Below, in pieces: positions 14,005 to 20,828 of a stretch of 28,686 nt of DNA; position 1 is the first letter of the stretch, and each line of letters begins with the position of its first letter. The notes beneath the pieces are model-generated. The model saw only the letters and a program-made list of their open reading frames with translations. It made no database searches and was not told the DNA's origin. The position numbers and the translations under genes were made by a program. The stretch comes from a virus. The DNA is taken from the IMG/VR virus record IMGVR_UViG_3300009068_000144, positions 1 to 28,686 of that record. The stretch is one strand, 5' to 3'.

Positions 14005-15254
14005 TTGATATGCCGATAATAAGAGTTTTTATCTTCTTCACACAGCAGGTCCCAGAATTTTTTATTGTTGACACTGAGATTGGTGTTGGTTAGTTTGTCC
14101 CATCTTGCAGTGGTTGACATATAAGTGGCCCAATTGGTCTCAGAAAAATCATTGCTAGTTAATTGGACTAAGAATGAATGTATGCTTTTTTTAAATATCG
14201 GATTTTGAATGAATAAGGCATATTCATGTGACAATATCTCTTGAATCTGTTCACTTAATTTTTTACGCAAATACAATGGTAATGCCAACAATGATAAATG
14301 ATCACATCGTGACAACGTATTGTCAAATATCCTAATGTTACGATCTAATATCGTAAACTTTTCAAAATAATCTAAAAATTCTTTAAGATATGCTATGTTA
14401 TTAATGTAAAAAGTTGGGCGGATATCAAAATCAACATTTGAATGTGTTTCTGTTAACAATTTAAATTTTTGTAAATTATTATGTATTTTTTCAAATTTTA
14501 CTGGATATCTCACATATACAAAATTATCTTCATCAGTTGAATCAACACTTATGGCAAACGTTAAACTTTTAAAATTATTGCACCAACTGCTGAAAGTCTC
14601 TTCAAGAAAAACAGATCCATTGGTGCCTATTTGCAAATCAATCTTGCTACTGAGATTTTCTTCTTGTAACCAGTTGGTCAGCATGTACAGGTCCGATTGA
14701 ACAGTTCCTTCACCACCCATGATGATTAGTTTGAAAAATGTATACTGATCAATGGTTTTTCTTATGTCAGATTTTACCATTTCAAAATACGTTGGGTCAT
14801 CGCTGATGGATTTGGGTTCATTTTTATTGTTGTTCCATATAGAATCATATAGACTGCTGGTATCACTATTGCATATCCTACATGCCATGTTACATTTATT
14901 GCTAAATGTAACAAACATAAAAAAAGTATCAATTTTTTTAGTTGCTAAAAATTTAGGCAACTCGTGCGGATTCAATTGAGCCAACCCCCGTTGTCGACCG
15001 CTAAATTGATTGTTAGCTTCTTGTGTATGACATAACTGACAATTTTTATCAATCTGTCCTGATTCAATATTTTTCTTTACCTCGGCAATAGGATTATCAC
15101 TTTGATCTGACCTATACCAACAACAAGGATCTCGTTTTGTTGCACCAAAATAAACACCCAAATTAGAATATGGTATTACACATAGATGTTGGTTATCCAT
15201 TGACCATTTATCAAACTCAGAAATATAGTCAAATGTTGTACTATTTGGAATCAT
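14001..15254 (-). CDS. Radical SAM protein with N-terminal twitch-like Cys region, 417 residues
   Basis: Radical SAM enzymes use a [4Fe-4S] cluster and SAM for radical chemistry. The cluster motif CNMACRIC (Cys121, Cys125, Cys128; CxxxCxxC) is intact, followed by MGGEGT (the GGE motif) and TNGS. The N-terminal third carries Cys44-Cys45 and CQLC (Cys72, Cys75), the pattern of twitch/SPASM-type proteins I know from phages. The substrate is unknown. The gene lies between iscU (no gap) and iscA (ATGA overlap), so cluster supply and use are probably coupled (inference). It is visibly more A+T-rich than neighbouring genes, which suggests separate acquisition. Confidence 0.9.
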   Translation of the reverse strand: MIPNSTTFDYISEFDKWSMDNQHLCVIPYSNLGVYFGATKRDPCCWYRSDQSDNPIAEVKKNIESGQIDKNCQLCHTQEANNQFSGRQRGLAQLNPHELPKFLATKKIDTFFMFVTFSNKCNMACRICNSDTSSLYDSIWNNNKNEPKSISDDPTYFEMVKSDIRKTIDQYTFFKLIIMGGEGTVQSDLYMLTNWLQEENLSSKIDLQIGTNGSVFLEETFSSWCNNFKSLTFAISVDSTDEDNFVYVRYPVKFEKIHNNLQKFKLLTETHSNVDFDIRPTFYINNIAYLKEFLDYFEKFTILDRNIRIFDNTLSRCDHLSLLALPLYLRKKLSEQIQEILSHEYALFIQNPIFKKSIHSFLVQLTSNDFSETNWATYMSTTARWDKLTNTNLSVNNKKFWDLLCEEDKNSYYRHIK

Positions 15255-15629
15255 TTAATGCTTGCTTTTGTAATCGATTACCGCTGCCTTTATGGCATCT
15301 TCGGCCAATATGCTACAATGTATCTTCACAGGAGGCAATGCCAGATGTTCGGCAATTTCTGAATTCTTGAGAGCTGCTGCTTGATCTAGAGTTTTGCCCT
15401 TGACCCATTCAGTTACCAAACTACTTGAAGCAATAGCACTGCCGCATCCATATGTTTTGAATCTTGCGTCGGTGATGATTCCATCTTGTACTTTGATTTG
15501 TAGTTTCATCACATCTCCGCAGGCAGGTGCTCCTACCATACCTGTTCCAATGTCTGTGTCGTCCTTGGCAAACGACCCTACATTGCGGGGGTTTTCATAA
15601 TGATCGATTACTTGATTTGAATATGCCAT
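15255..15629 (-). CDS. iscU: Fe-S cluster scaffold protein IscU, 124 residues
   Basis: It is the scaffold on which [2Fe-2S] clusters are built. All ligands are present: Cys37 and Asp39 (GAPACGDVM), Cys62 (YGCGSAIASSS), and His104-Cys105 (KIHCSILAEDA). The LPPVK motif (98-102), which E. coli HscA binds, is intact, so the phage protein probably plugs into the host IscS/HscA/HscB machinery; no cysteine desulfurase is seen in this window. The length is near E. coli (128). AAGGAA precedes the ATG, and a near-consensus sigma70 promoter sits directly upstream. Confidence 0.97.
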   Translation of the reverse strand: MAYSNQVIDHYENPRNVGSFAKDDTDIGTGMVGAPACGDVMKLQIKVQDGIITDARFKTYGCGSAIASSSLVTEWVKGKTLDQAAALKNSEIAEHLALPPVKIHCSILAEDAIKAAVIDYKSKH

Positions 15630-15646
15630 AATATGTTCCTTACTAT

Positions 15647-15675
15647 ATTGTAAGGTATTTACTCCAGCATGTCAA
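15647..15675 (-). promoter_or_regulatory. Sigma70 promoter of the iscU - radical SAM - iscA unit
   Basis: Minus strand -35 TTGACA (15675-15670, perfect), 17-base spacer, -10 TACAAT (15652-15647). The iscU ATG lies about 17 bases after the -10. The spacer also contains an AGTAAATA that loosely resembles a late motif. Confidence 0.9.
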
Positions 15676-15685
15676 TTGCAATGGA

Positions 15686-16033
15686 TTAGATACCGCGGTC
15701 TTTTTTCAGCGCAGATTGTGCTGCTGCTGCCACAATGTCCTGGGCTTGATTGACTGGCATAGTGACTGGTCCGGGCTTGTCGCCACCTTTGAATGTTAAT
15801 TCTGTAGCATTGGGATTCATAGGCTCAATCAGGCCACTAAGTGGTGGTTGCCCAACTAGAGTTTGCAAAGTGTCTGGAGTAATGTCTATACCCATACTTT
15901 GTGCTCGATTGATAAATGCCTGTACTGGCATTTGCATTTTGGCAGAAGTATCCTGTGCTCTGCCCACAGCAAACTTGGCCAAGGCCATGAGTTTGTCTGC
16001 GGTAGCGTCTGCTTCTACTTCATTGATTCTCAT
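15686..16033 (-). CDS. Conserved phage protein, 115 residues
   Basis: It begins MRINEVEADATADKLMALAK and contains AFINRAQSMGIDITPDTLQ followed by LVGQPPLSGLI. I recall a T4-like phage family with this helical layout and a QPPLS turn, of unknown function. A Gly/Pro-rich turn (KGGDKPGPVTMP) precedes a C-terminal Ala-rich helix. There are no catalytic or membrane features. The start overlaps the stop of the 292-residue gene (TAATG), so the two are co-translated and probably act together, perhaps in the virion. Confidence 0.78.
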   Translation of the reverse strand: MRINEVEADATADKLMALAKFAVGRAQDTSAKMQMPVQAFINRAQSMGIDITPDTLQTLVGQPPLSGLIEPMNPNATELTFKGGDKPGPVTMPVNQAQDIVAAAAQSALKKDRGI

Positions 16034-16911
16034 TATCTACGCTCACGGCCCAGTGCTGCTGCTGGACCACCAATTGCTGGTTCTTCAGGAGGAAGTTCGG
16101 CACCCGGAGGAGGTCCAGCTAACCCTTGATCGCCGCCCGGGGGAGTCATACCCATATCAGCACCAGGAGTAGGTGCTTGTCCGGTAACTACACCAAGAGC
16201 CTGCTCTAGCTGTTGTTTGCTGCCTTGCAAGTTCTGTACCAGGCCACTGAGTGCTGCTTGTGCATCATTGTTGAATTGAGCTGCTTGGTCTGGACCAATT
16301 TGATTCTTGATTGAATCAACCAGTGCTGGCAATTCTTTGAATTGCATCTCGGTGCTGTCTTCAATCATGTCTTGCATTTTGTCAACCATGTCTTGTGCGG
16401 CCAATACTACTTGGGCTTGTTGTACTTCGCCTTCGCTGAGATAGTAACCACCGGCTTGAGCACGACGACGCCATTCTTGCACTGTGGCGCTGGTATTGAG
16501 ACTGTTGAGTTCGTTCTGCTTATCAGTCACTTGTTTTTTGAGATCTTCAAGTTCTTTTGTTGCTCGTGCTTTGTCATCTACTTTTTGTTTAGCAGCCATA
16601 GCAGCAGCTTGTTGTGGATTCATACCAGCAGTAGGTGCTGTTCCACCAGGAGCAGCAGTTTCATCTTCATAGATCTTTTCAGCAAGTGCTTGTTCCATCA
16701 TCATCAGCTTGAGATATGCAGGATTTTTTTCGCTAGTGTGGCGGGCAGGGCCGCTGCGCACTTCGCCCAGCATGCCGCGCACTTGACGATACATGTTGTG
16801 CAGTTGTTTGCGATTCAGCGAATCAAATTGTACACGTTGGTCAAAATGACTTTCGAATACTTTAGCGATTTGTCGGGTAGGGCGTGTTACGGCCAGTTCG
16901 TTTAGTTTCAT
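16033..16911 (-). CDS. Putative virion-associated coiled-coil protein, 292 residues
   Basis: The N-terminal 75 residues (RQIAKVFESHFDQRVQFDS, then GMLGEVRSGPARHTSEKNPA) match a conserved module I associate with T4-like phages. Residues about 110-155 form a Lys/Glu/Gln-rich coiled coil (KELEDLKKQVTDKQNELNSL). Residues about 190-245 are further Gln/Asp-rich helices, and the last 50 residues are a Pro/Gly-rich disordered tail. No enzyme motif is visible. A GAGGAAAC ribosome binding site supports the start. It overlaps the 163-residue gene by 50 bases. Scaffold or internal virion protein is a guess. Confidence 0.8.
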   Translation of the reverse strand: MKLNELAVTRPTRQIAKVFESHFDQRVQFDSLNRKQLHNMYRQVRGMLGEVRSGPARHTSEKNPAYLKLMMMEQALAEKIYEDETAAPGGTAPTAGMNPQQAAAMAAKQKVDDKARATKELEDLKKQVTDKQNELNSLNTSATVQEWRRRAQAGGYYLSEGEVQQAQVVLAAQDMVDKMQDMIEDSTEMQFKELPALVDSIKNQIGPDQAAQFNNDAQAALSGLVQNLQGSKQQLEQALGVVTGQAPTPGADMGMTPPGGDQGLAGPPPGAELPPEEPAIGGPAAALGRERR

Positions 16912-17353
16912 CTGAGTTTCCTCGTAGTTGCCAGTATTTAGCCAAATTTATACATTTCGCTAGTTCTTTTTCTAGGATCAAGTTCTGCTCTTGCCTAGCA
17001 TTTGTTTTGTTAATTAAATTTTCCCAAGTTTGCCCAGATGCACGATCAGCAATACCACGGCGGATGTATATGTCATTACGCATTCTGACCACGGATTGAT
17101 CAAGTTCATGTATTTGTCTAGCCAGATTGAGACGATTTTGATTGTCGGCTATGCACCAAGCCAATGCAGATTTGGTATTTGAAAAAATACCAATGTTGTC
17201 ATCTCTGAGGAACACTCTAAATCCATCAGCTACAGGATGTATGGTATATTTGCCAAACACACGATACTTTTTTCCATCCTCTATGATTACTTTATCCAAG
17301 AGTTTTGGCAATTCCTGGGCGGCCAATTCAGCCAGTTTCTCACTAGTTTTCAT
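16862..17353 (-). CDS. Conserved phage protein, 163 residues
   Basis: The N-terminal half (KKYRVFGKYTIHPVADGFRV then FLRDDNIGIFSNTKSALAWC) looks like a small beta-rich domain that may recognise a ligand. The C-terminal half is a long helical region with many Gln/Asn/Arg residues (residues 75-145). I do not recognise a function, though similar genes occur beside the 292-residue type in T4-like phages as far as I recall. The start overlaps the stop of the 89-residue membrane protein as ATGA, and the 3' end overlaps the next gene by 50 bases, showing tight packing. Confidence 0.78.
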   Translation of the reverse strand: MKTSEKLAELAAQELPKLLDKVIIEDGKKYRVFGKYTIHPVADGFRVFLRDDNIGIFSNTKSALAWCIADNQNRLNLARQIHELDQSVVRMRNDIYIRRGIADRASGQTWENLINKTNARQEQNLILEKELAKCINLAKYWQLRGNSDETKRTGRNTPYPTNR

Positions 17354-17619
17354 ATTAATACATAGCGAGTTACCATCCAGCCCACTGTGGCCACAAGGAA
17401 TCCAATTAGTCCTATGCCCCAGTTTATCAATTGATCATTGCGTTTAGCTGCCATTGCATGCACCATTTCATGCACTTCTACTACCATGGATTTTAAACTA
17501 CCTATGCTGGAGTTGGCTGCTTCCAGTTGGAATTCTAAATGTCGATAGCGTTCGGCACAAAGCTCTACATGTGCCTCAAGGCTCTTTTTTTCAACATCAG
17601 TGGTGTGAGTGTCTATCAT
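17350..17619 (-). CDS. Small coiled-coil membrane protein (holin/lysis-like?), 89 residues
   Basis: Residues 10-55 form a predicted coiled coil (KKSLEAHVELCAERYRHLEF onwards). Residues about 67-88 are one hydrophobic transmembrane segment (IGLIGFLVATVGWMV). Topology and size resemble XhlA-type or holin-related phage proteins, but a single membrane segment with a long N-terminal coiled coil is not decisive. No Shine-Dalgarno sequence is present; a late promoter motif CATAAATA ends 4 bases before the ATG, so a leaderless late transcript is possible. It overlaps the next gene by ATGA. Confidence 0.75.
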   Translation of the reverse strand: MIDTHTTDVEKKSLEAHVELCAERYRHLEFQLEAANSSIGSLKSMVVEVHEMVHAMAAKRNDQLINWGIGLIGFLVATVGWMVTRYVLI

Positions 17620-17622
17620 GAG

Positions 17623-18033
17623 TTATTTATGGTTGATTGCGTCGAACCATATGTTCACTCCAGGATGTAATAATGTAGTTAATTGTTGTTCAACATAATT
17701 GATTACTGGTACACCATCACATGCTTGCAGTAGTCTACCCACAGGATCATCATTGATGGCAAACACATCATCAAAATCTGTGTCAAATTCAAATTGCCAA
17801 CGTTGATCCTTGACACGCACTTGAGAAACACGAACTGGTTGTGTGTAAAGACTTATCAATTGCATAATAGTCTCCCAATTGCGTTGTTGATTGCGACTGC
17901 GTACCCAGGTGGTCATATTTGTAACCAATTGCCCCAGCTGATCTGTGAACGGCAGTAGATTTTCTCGATAGTGCCCGGTGACTCCAGTAGGTCTGCAATC
18001 AAAGTCTGTGGTTATTTGTATACTCATGGTCAT
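17623..18033 (-). CDS. Hypothetical protein, possibly baseplate-related, 136 residues
   Basis: The sequence begins MTMSIQITTDFDCRPTGVTG; a second ATG two codons later is an alternative start. It contains LPFTDQLGQLVTNMTTWVRS, IMQLISLYTQPVRVSQVRVK and WQFEFDTDFDDVFAINDDP. The mix of amphipathic helices and an acidic beta segment reminds me of small tail or baseplate proteins, but this is weak. No enzyme motif is visible. The ribosome binding site is poor. It lies just downstream of a strong terminator (18047-18081), so it needs its own promoter; CGTAAATA, an imperfect late motif, lies 4 bases before the ATG. Confidence 0.75.
   Translation of the reverse strand: MTMSIQITTDFDCRPTGVTGHYRENLLPFTDQLGQLVTNMTTWVRSRNQQRNWETIMQLISLYTQPVRVSQVRVKDQRWQFEFDTDFDDVFAINDDPVGRLLQACDGVPVINYVEQQLTTLLHPGVNIWFDAINHK
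17624..17631 (-). promoter_or_regulatory. T4-type late promoter motif CATAAATA
   Basis: Minus strand; it overlaps the stop codon of the 136-residue gene and ends 4 bases before the ATG of the coiled-coil membrane protein. Same spacing as at 6668-6675. Confidence 0.5.
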
Positions 18034-18046
18034 ACGGTATTTACGG

Positions 18047-18081
18047 CCAAAAAAAAGCCTTGGAAATTAATCCAAGGCTTT
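18047..18081 (-). terminator. Strong intrinsic terminator
   Basis: An 11-bp perfect stem (18054-18064 with 18071-18081, core AAGCCTTGGA) and 6-base loop, followed on the minus strand by a run of 8 T. It ends the transcript of the 141-residue structural protein, 19 bases after its stop. Confidence 0.93.
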
Positions 18082-18099
18082 GATTTTCTACCTAGTAGA

Positions 18100-18525
18100 T
18101 TAGATGTTTACGTTAGGGCTAGAAGTAAACACAGCGTTACCAGCTGAGCTGCTTAACTGTATGTTCTGACCGCCCGAAGCCACTGTAGCACTGGTATTAG
18201 CAGTGGCCAGCAATGATGCAGCATCGTAAGCACCTGTTGGATACAGTGCCAAGTTCAATATCGTTGGTGATGCTGGGCTAACTTGATACATGGCCACGGT
18301 GGCTTTGGTCTGAATAGCTTGCATCAAGTTGTTGATGTAACCATTCACGTTGCCAGATGTGGTCAAAGAACCATTAGCTACCAAGCTGAAAAAGTCCAGC
18401 TTGGGACCTTGGAAGTTAACTGAACCGCCTGCTGCGATGTTTGATGTACCTTGAACGTTACCGTTCGCAGTGTCCATGTGGAATACCGGTTGGGTAGTTC
18501 CGTTTGTTTTTGTAAATCCTGCCAT
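18100..18525 (-). CDS. Small virion structural protein, 141 residues
   Basis: It begins MAGFTKTNGTTQPVFHMDTA and contains NFQGPKLDFFSLVANGS. I associate this arrangement with small, abundant structural proteins of T4-like marine phages. The rest is Ala/Thr/Ser/Asn-rich with few charges; no signal peptide or enzyme motif. Expression signals are unusually clean: late promoter CATAAATA (18564-18571), a 38-base interval with TAGGAG, and a strong terminator directly after the stop. This single-gene late unit suggests a product needed in many copies per virion, such as a capsid decoration or tail component (inference). Confidence 0.82.
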   Translation of the reverse strand: MAGFTKTNGTTQPVFHMDTANGNVQGTSNIAAGGSVNFQGPKLDFFSLVANGSLTTSGNVNGYINNLMQAIQTKATVAMYQVSPASPTILNLALYPTGAYDAASLLATANTSATVASGGQNIQLSSSAGNAVFTSSPNVNI

Positions 18526-18563
18526 TTTAATATCTCCTAAAAAGTGGGTTTCTGCCCTACACT

Positions 18564-18571
18564 TATTTATG
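18564..18571 (-). promoter_or_regulatory. T4-type late promoter motif CATAAATA
   Basis: Minus strand, 38 bases before the ATG of the 141-residue structural protein, in the 60-base gap after the NTase-ligase gene. Together with the terminator at 18047-18081 it defines a single-gene late transcript. Confidence 0.65.
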
Positions 18572-18585
18572 AATCTGGCAAAAAA

Positions 18586-20562
18586 TCATCGAGTTGGCGG
18601 GTTGTTTCGTGCTTTGTTTCTGGCAGTGAAATCAAATCTATTCACTGCTTTGCCATAGCCTGCAGGGGTGGCAAACACCCATCCTTCATTGCCGGGCACT
18701 TGTGCATCCAACTGCCCTAACAAATCTAACTTCAAATCGTGCAACAATTCAAACAACAGGAACGACGCAGCCAGTGCTTGCTCGTTGCTAGTAGGACTGC
18801 GCAGATATTGTGCTATATTGTTGACTTTTTGTGATGTTTGTGTTTGTTGTAGCCAAGCCATGAATCCTGGAACTAGATCACCAAAATCTCCAGTGTACGC
18901 AGCATGATTAGGATCCACACGCTTGTTGATGTAATCAATTGCTAACTTGGCCAAATCAGTAATCTTCATGGCCCGCAATTCTGCAGGATTAAACAAAGTA
19001 TCCAGTGCTGCTCGATTTTGACGCAACAACAATTTAATCTGCTTGACTATTGCATCATTCTTGGGTACAGGTTTGGCATAGATGGGTTCTATCAGCAGCA
19101 GTCCTTCCACAGGATTAAATTTAACTCTGCTGAGTGGTTGTTTAGGAGCATCTACATCTGCATACATGGTATGTACTGCTACCCCCACGTTACTGTTGGA
19201 AATTTGTTGACCCAGTTTGCTGGTTACAGGAATACGATACTGCACAGTGTTGGGTTGGAATACCAGATTGCCTGCTTCCACTGTGGGTGTTGCAGTATAC
19301 AACAAATCACCTTTGACATACCCACGGAAGTTGGTAGGTGTGGCAGCTTCAAGATACGGCCACACCGTTTCATACGTAGGCAATAAAGTCTGGACTCTAG
19401 TGGCTTTGTTGCCTTTAGCAGTGGCATTGGCATCTCGACGAGCCATATCGTCGGCAATAGCATCCGGGCTGGTAAACAACCCATCATATCCTGCGGCAGT
19501 GAATCCTGCGTCATCCGTGAGCACAAACTCACCTGTGTCGGGTTTACGTCCAAATACCAATGCAGGAACTCCATCCCATTTTACTGAACCTGTTTTGGAA
19601 TTGTCATAAAACGCATCCGCTATGGCCAATGCCTTGTCTACTCCGGCACTGCCACTACGGAAAATATAATCTTCCAGGTGCTCAATGCCCTTGGCTTTGC
19701 CCCCCACAGCCGCAGGTTCTTGTTCATACAGCTGGTATGTTTTTTTAGTTTCAATCAACGGCATCATACCTTGATTTACAATTCTATCACGCAGGCGAGC
19801 TAAAAAGTTAGTGTCACTTTCCTTCATGGTCATATCAGGTTCTTGTAGCCCTTCACCAGCTAGATATTCACGGAAATCTTTTACTTTGGTGTCGCGATCA
19901 GGATCGGAAGCCAATGCAGCATATATTGATTCTACATTCTTTAGATTCTCACGTGTGGCGCCTTGCCCAAGCAACACTGTGGCCACATAGTCGGGATTCA
20001 TACCATCTCTAACTAATTCATTTGTGGCTCGAGAGAACATGCCATTGGCACCCACTTTGAGTCCCAGTTGTTTGGCTATGCTGCTCATTAGCACATTGCG
20101 ATTCATACCTTTGTATGCTGAATCTACACCGCCACCATAATAAAACTGTCCCCAATCCAGGTTAGGAAAGAACATAAAGTCAGTCTGTACAAATCCACGA
20201 TTGGTATCGCCGGCAATGGGCGTACGAAAGTGCACCTCACCGGACTTTTTAACCCATTCTCTAGGATCTAGTGCTTGACTTTGCACAAATTGTGTAAGTA
20301 TCCCGGCCAATTGTTCTTTGCTTATTTGGCTGAGATCCACAGCAAGGTCTAGATCACCCGATGTGGGTTTCTTACCAGTTGATCCCAACCAACGCAAGGG
20401 GATGCCATCATCACCTACATCAGAAGTAAAATCCAATCCTGTCACTTGTTCTAACCATTGTATTGTGGCAGGTATATCACGTTGATCAATGCGTTGGGTA
20501 AGAGATTCCCCAGATTTGTTTTTAAATACGTTGCCACCTTCAAGTAGCTTTTTAATTTGCAT
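18586..20562 (-). CDS. Fusion of Pol-beta-type nucleotidyltransferase and ligase-like domain (DUF6267-like), 658 residues
   Basis: The N-terminal domain (about 30-230) has a nucleotidyltransferase signature: LGSTGKKPTSGDLDLAVDL with Gly60-Ser61, the metal pair Asp70/Asp72, and a third Asp128 in FVQTDFMFF. The C-terminal part (about 290-560) has SVKWDGVPALVFGRK, matching ligase motif I KxDG (Lys328 would be the adenylated lysine), GYVKGDLLY (414-422, like motif III), VEGLLLIEP (485-493, like motif IV) and later lysines at VKQIKLL (like motif V). I recall related C-terminal regions as DUF6267 in T4-like phages. The combination suggests end-modification and sealing of nucleic acid, perhaps RNA repair, but substrate and activity are unknown. 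It overlaps the small 81-residue gene by 11 bases. Confidence 0.82.
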   Translation of the reverse strand: MQIKKLLEGGNVFKNKSGESLTQRIDQRDIPATIQWLEQVTGLDFTSDVGDDGIPLRWLGSTGKKPTSGDLDLAVDLSQISKEQLAGILTQFVQSQALDPREWVKKSGEVHFRTPIAGDTNRGFVQTDFMFFPNLDWGQFYYGGGVDSAYKGMNRNVLMSSIAKQLGLKVGANGMFSRATNELVRDGMNPDYVATVLLGQGATRENLKNVESIYAALASDPDRDTKVKDFREYLAGEGLQEPDMTMKESDTNFLARLRDRIVNQGMMPLIETKKTYQLYEQEPAAVGGKAKGIEHLEDYIFRSGSAGVDKALAIADAFYDNSKTGSVKWDGVPALVFGRKPDTGEFVLTDDAGFTAAGYDGLFTSPDAIADDMARRDANATAKGNKATRVQTLLPTYETVWPYLEAATPTNFRGYVKGDLLYTATPTVEAGNLVFQPNTVQYRIPVTSKLGQQISNSNVGVAVHTMYADVDAPKQPLSRVKFNPVEGLLLIEPIYAKPVPKNDAIVKQIKLLLRQNRAALDTLFNPAELRAMKITDLAKLAIDYINKRVDPNHAAYTGDFGDLVPGFMAWLQQTQTSQKVNNIAQYLRSPTSNEQALAASFLLFELLHDLKLDLLGQLDAQVPGNEGWVFATPAGYGKAVNRFDFTARNKARNNPPTR

Positions 20563-20797
20563 TGCTGCGCCTCACTGTTCTGGCAAATTTTCCTGTATCA
20601 CGAGTACGGATAGCATTGAGTAATTTGCGTGTTAAATTGTCTGCTTGGTCTGGAGTGTAAGAAGCGTCAATCTGTTCCAGCAAGTTAATCGCACCGGCAA
20701 TGATGTTTACGGCGCGGCTTTCTATCACTAGATCACGTTCGCGCTCAATATACATTGAGTCCAGTTCGTCTAAAATACTACGAGTACGCTTTTGCAT
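20552..20797 (-). CDS. Conserved phage helical protein, 81 residues
   Basis: It begins MQKRTRSILDELDSMYIERE and continues VIESRAVNIIAGAINLLEQI, with a basic C-terminus (FARTVRRSNAN). I recognise the layout (SILDEL, ESRAxNIIxxAINLLE) from T4-like phages, function unknown. It is entirely helical-looking, without membrane or catalytic features. It lies between the helicase gene and the NTase-ligase fusion, which it overlaps by 11 bases, and a late-type motif lies 19 bases upstream. A partner of the fusion protein is possible but unproven. Confidence 0.8.
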   Translation of the reverse strand: MQKRTRSILDELDSMYIERERDLVIESRAVNIIAGAINLLEQIDASYTPDQADNLTRKLLNAIRTRDTGKFARTVRRSNAN

Positions 20798-20816
20798 GTG
20801 GAGAAGGCCTTTGACT

Positions 20817-20824
20817 TATTTATT
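20817..20824 (-). promoter_or_regulatory. T4-type late promoter motif AATAAATA
   Basis: Minus strand, between the helicase stop and the 81-residue gene, 19 bases before its ATG. It may switch the 81-residue and NTase-ligase genes to late expression, separately from helicase and primase. Confidence 0.5.
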
Positions 20825-20828
20825 GGTT

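Noticed and set aside
16342-16905. A 187-codon plus-strand frame opposite the 292-residue gene
   Set aside because: Cys/Ser/His/Phe-rich shadow of Gln/Lys/Glu codons on the other strand.
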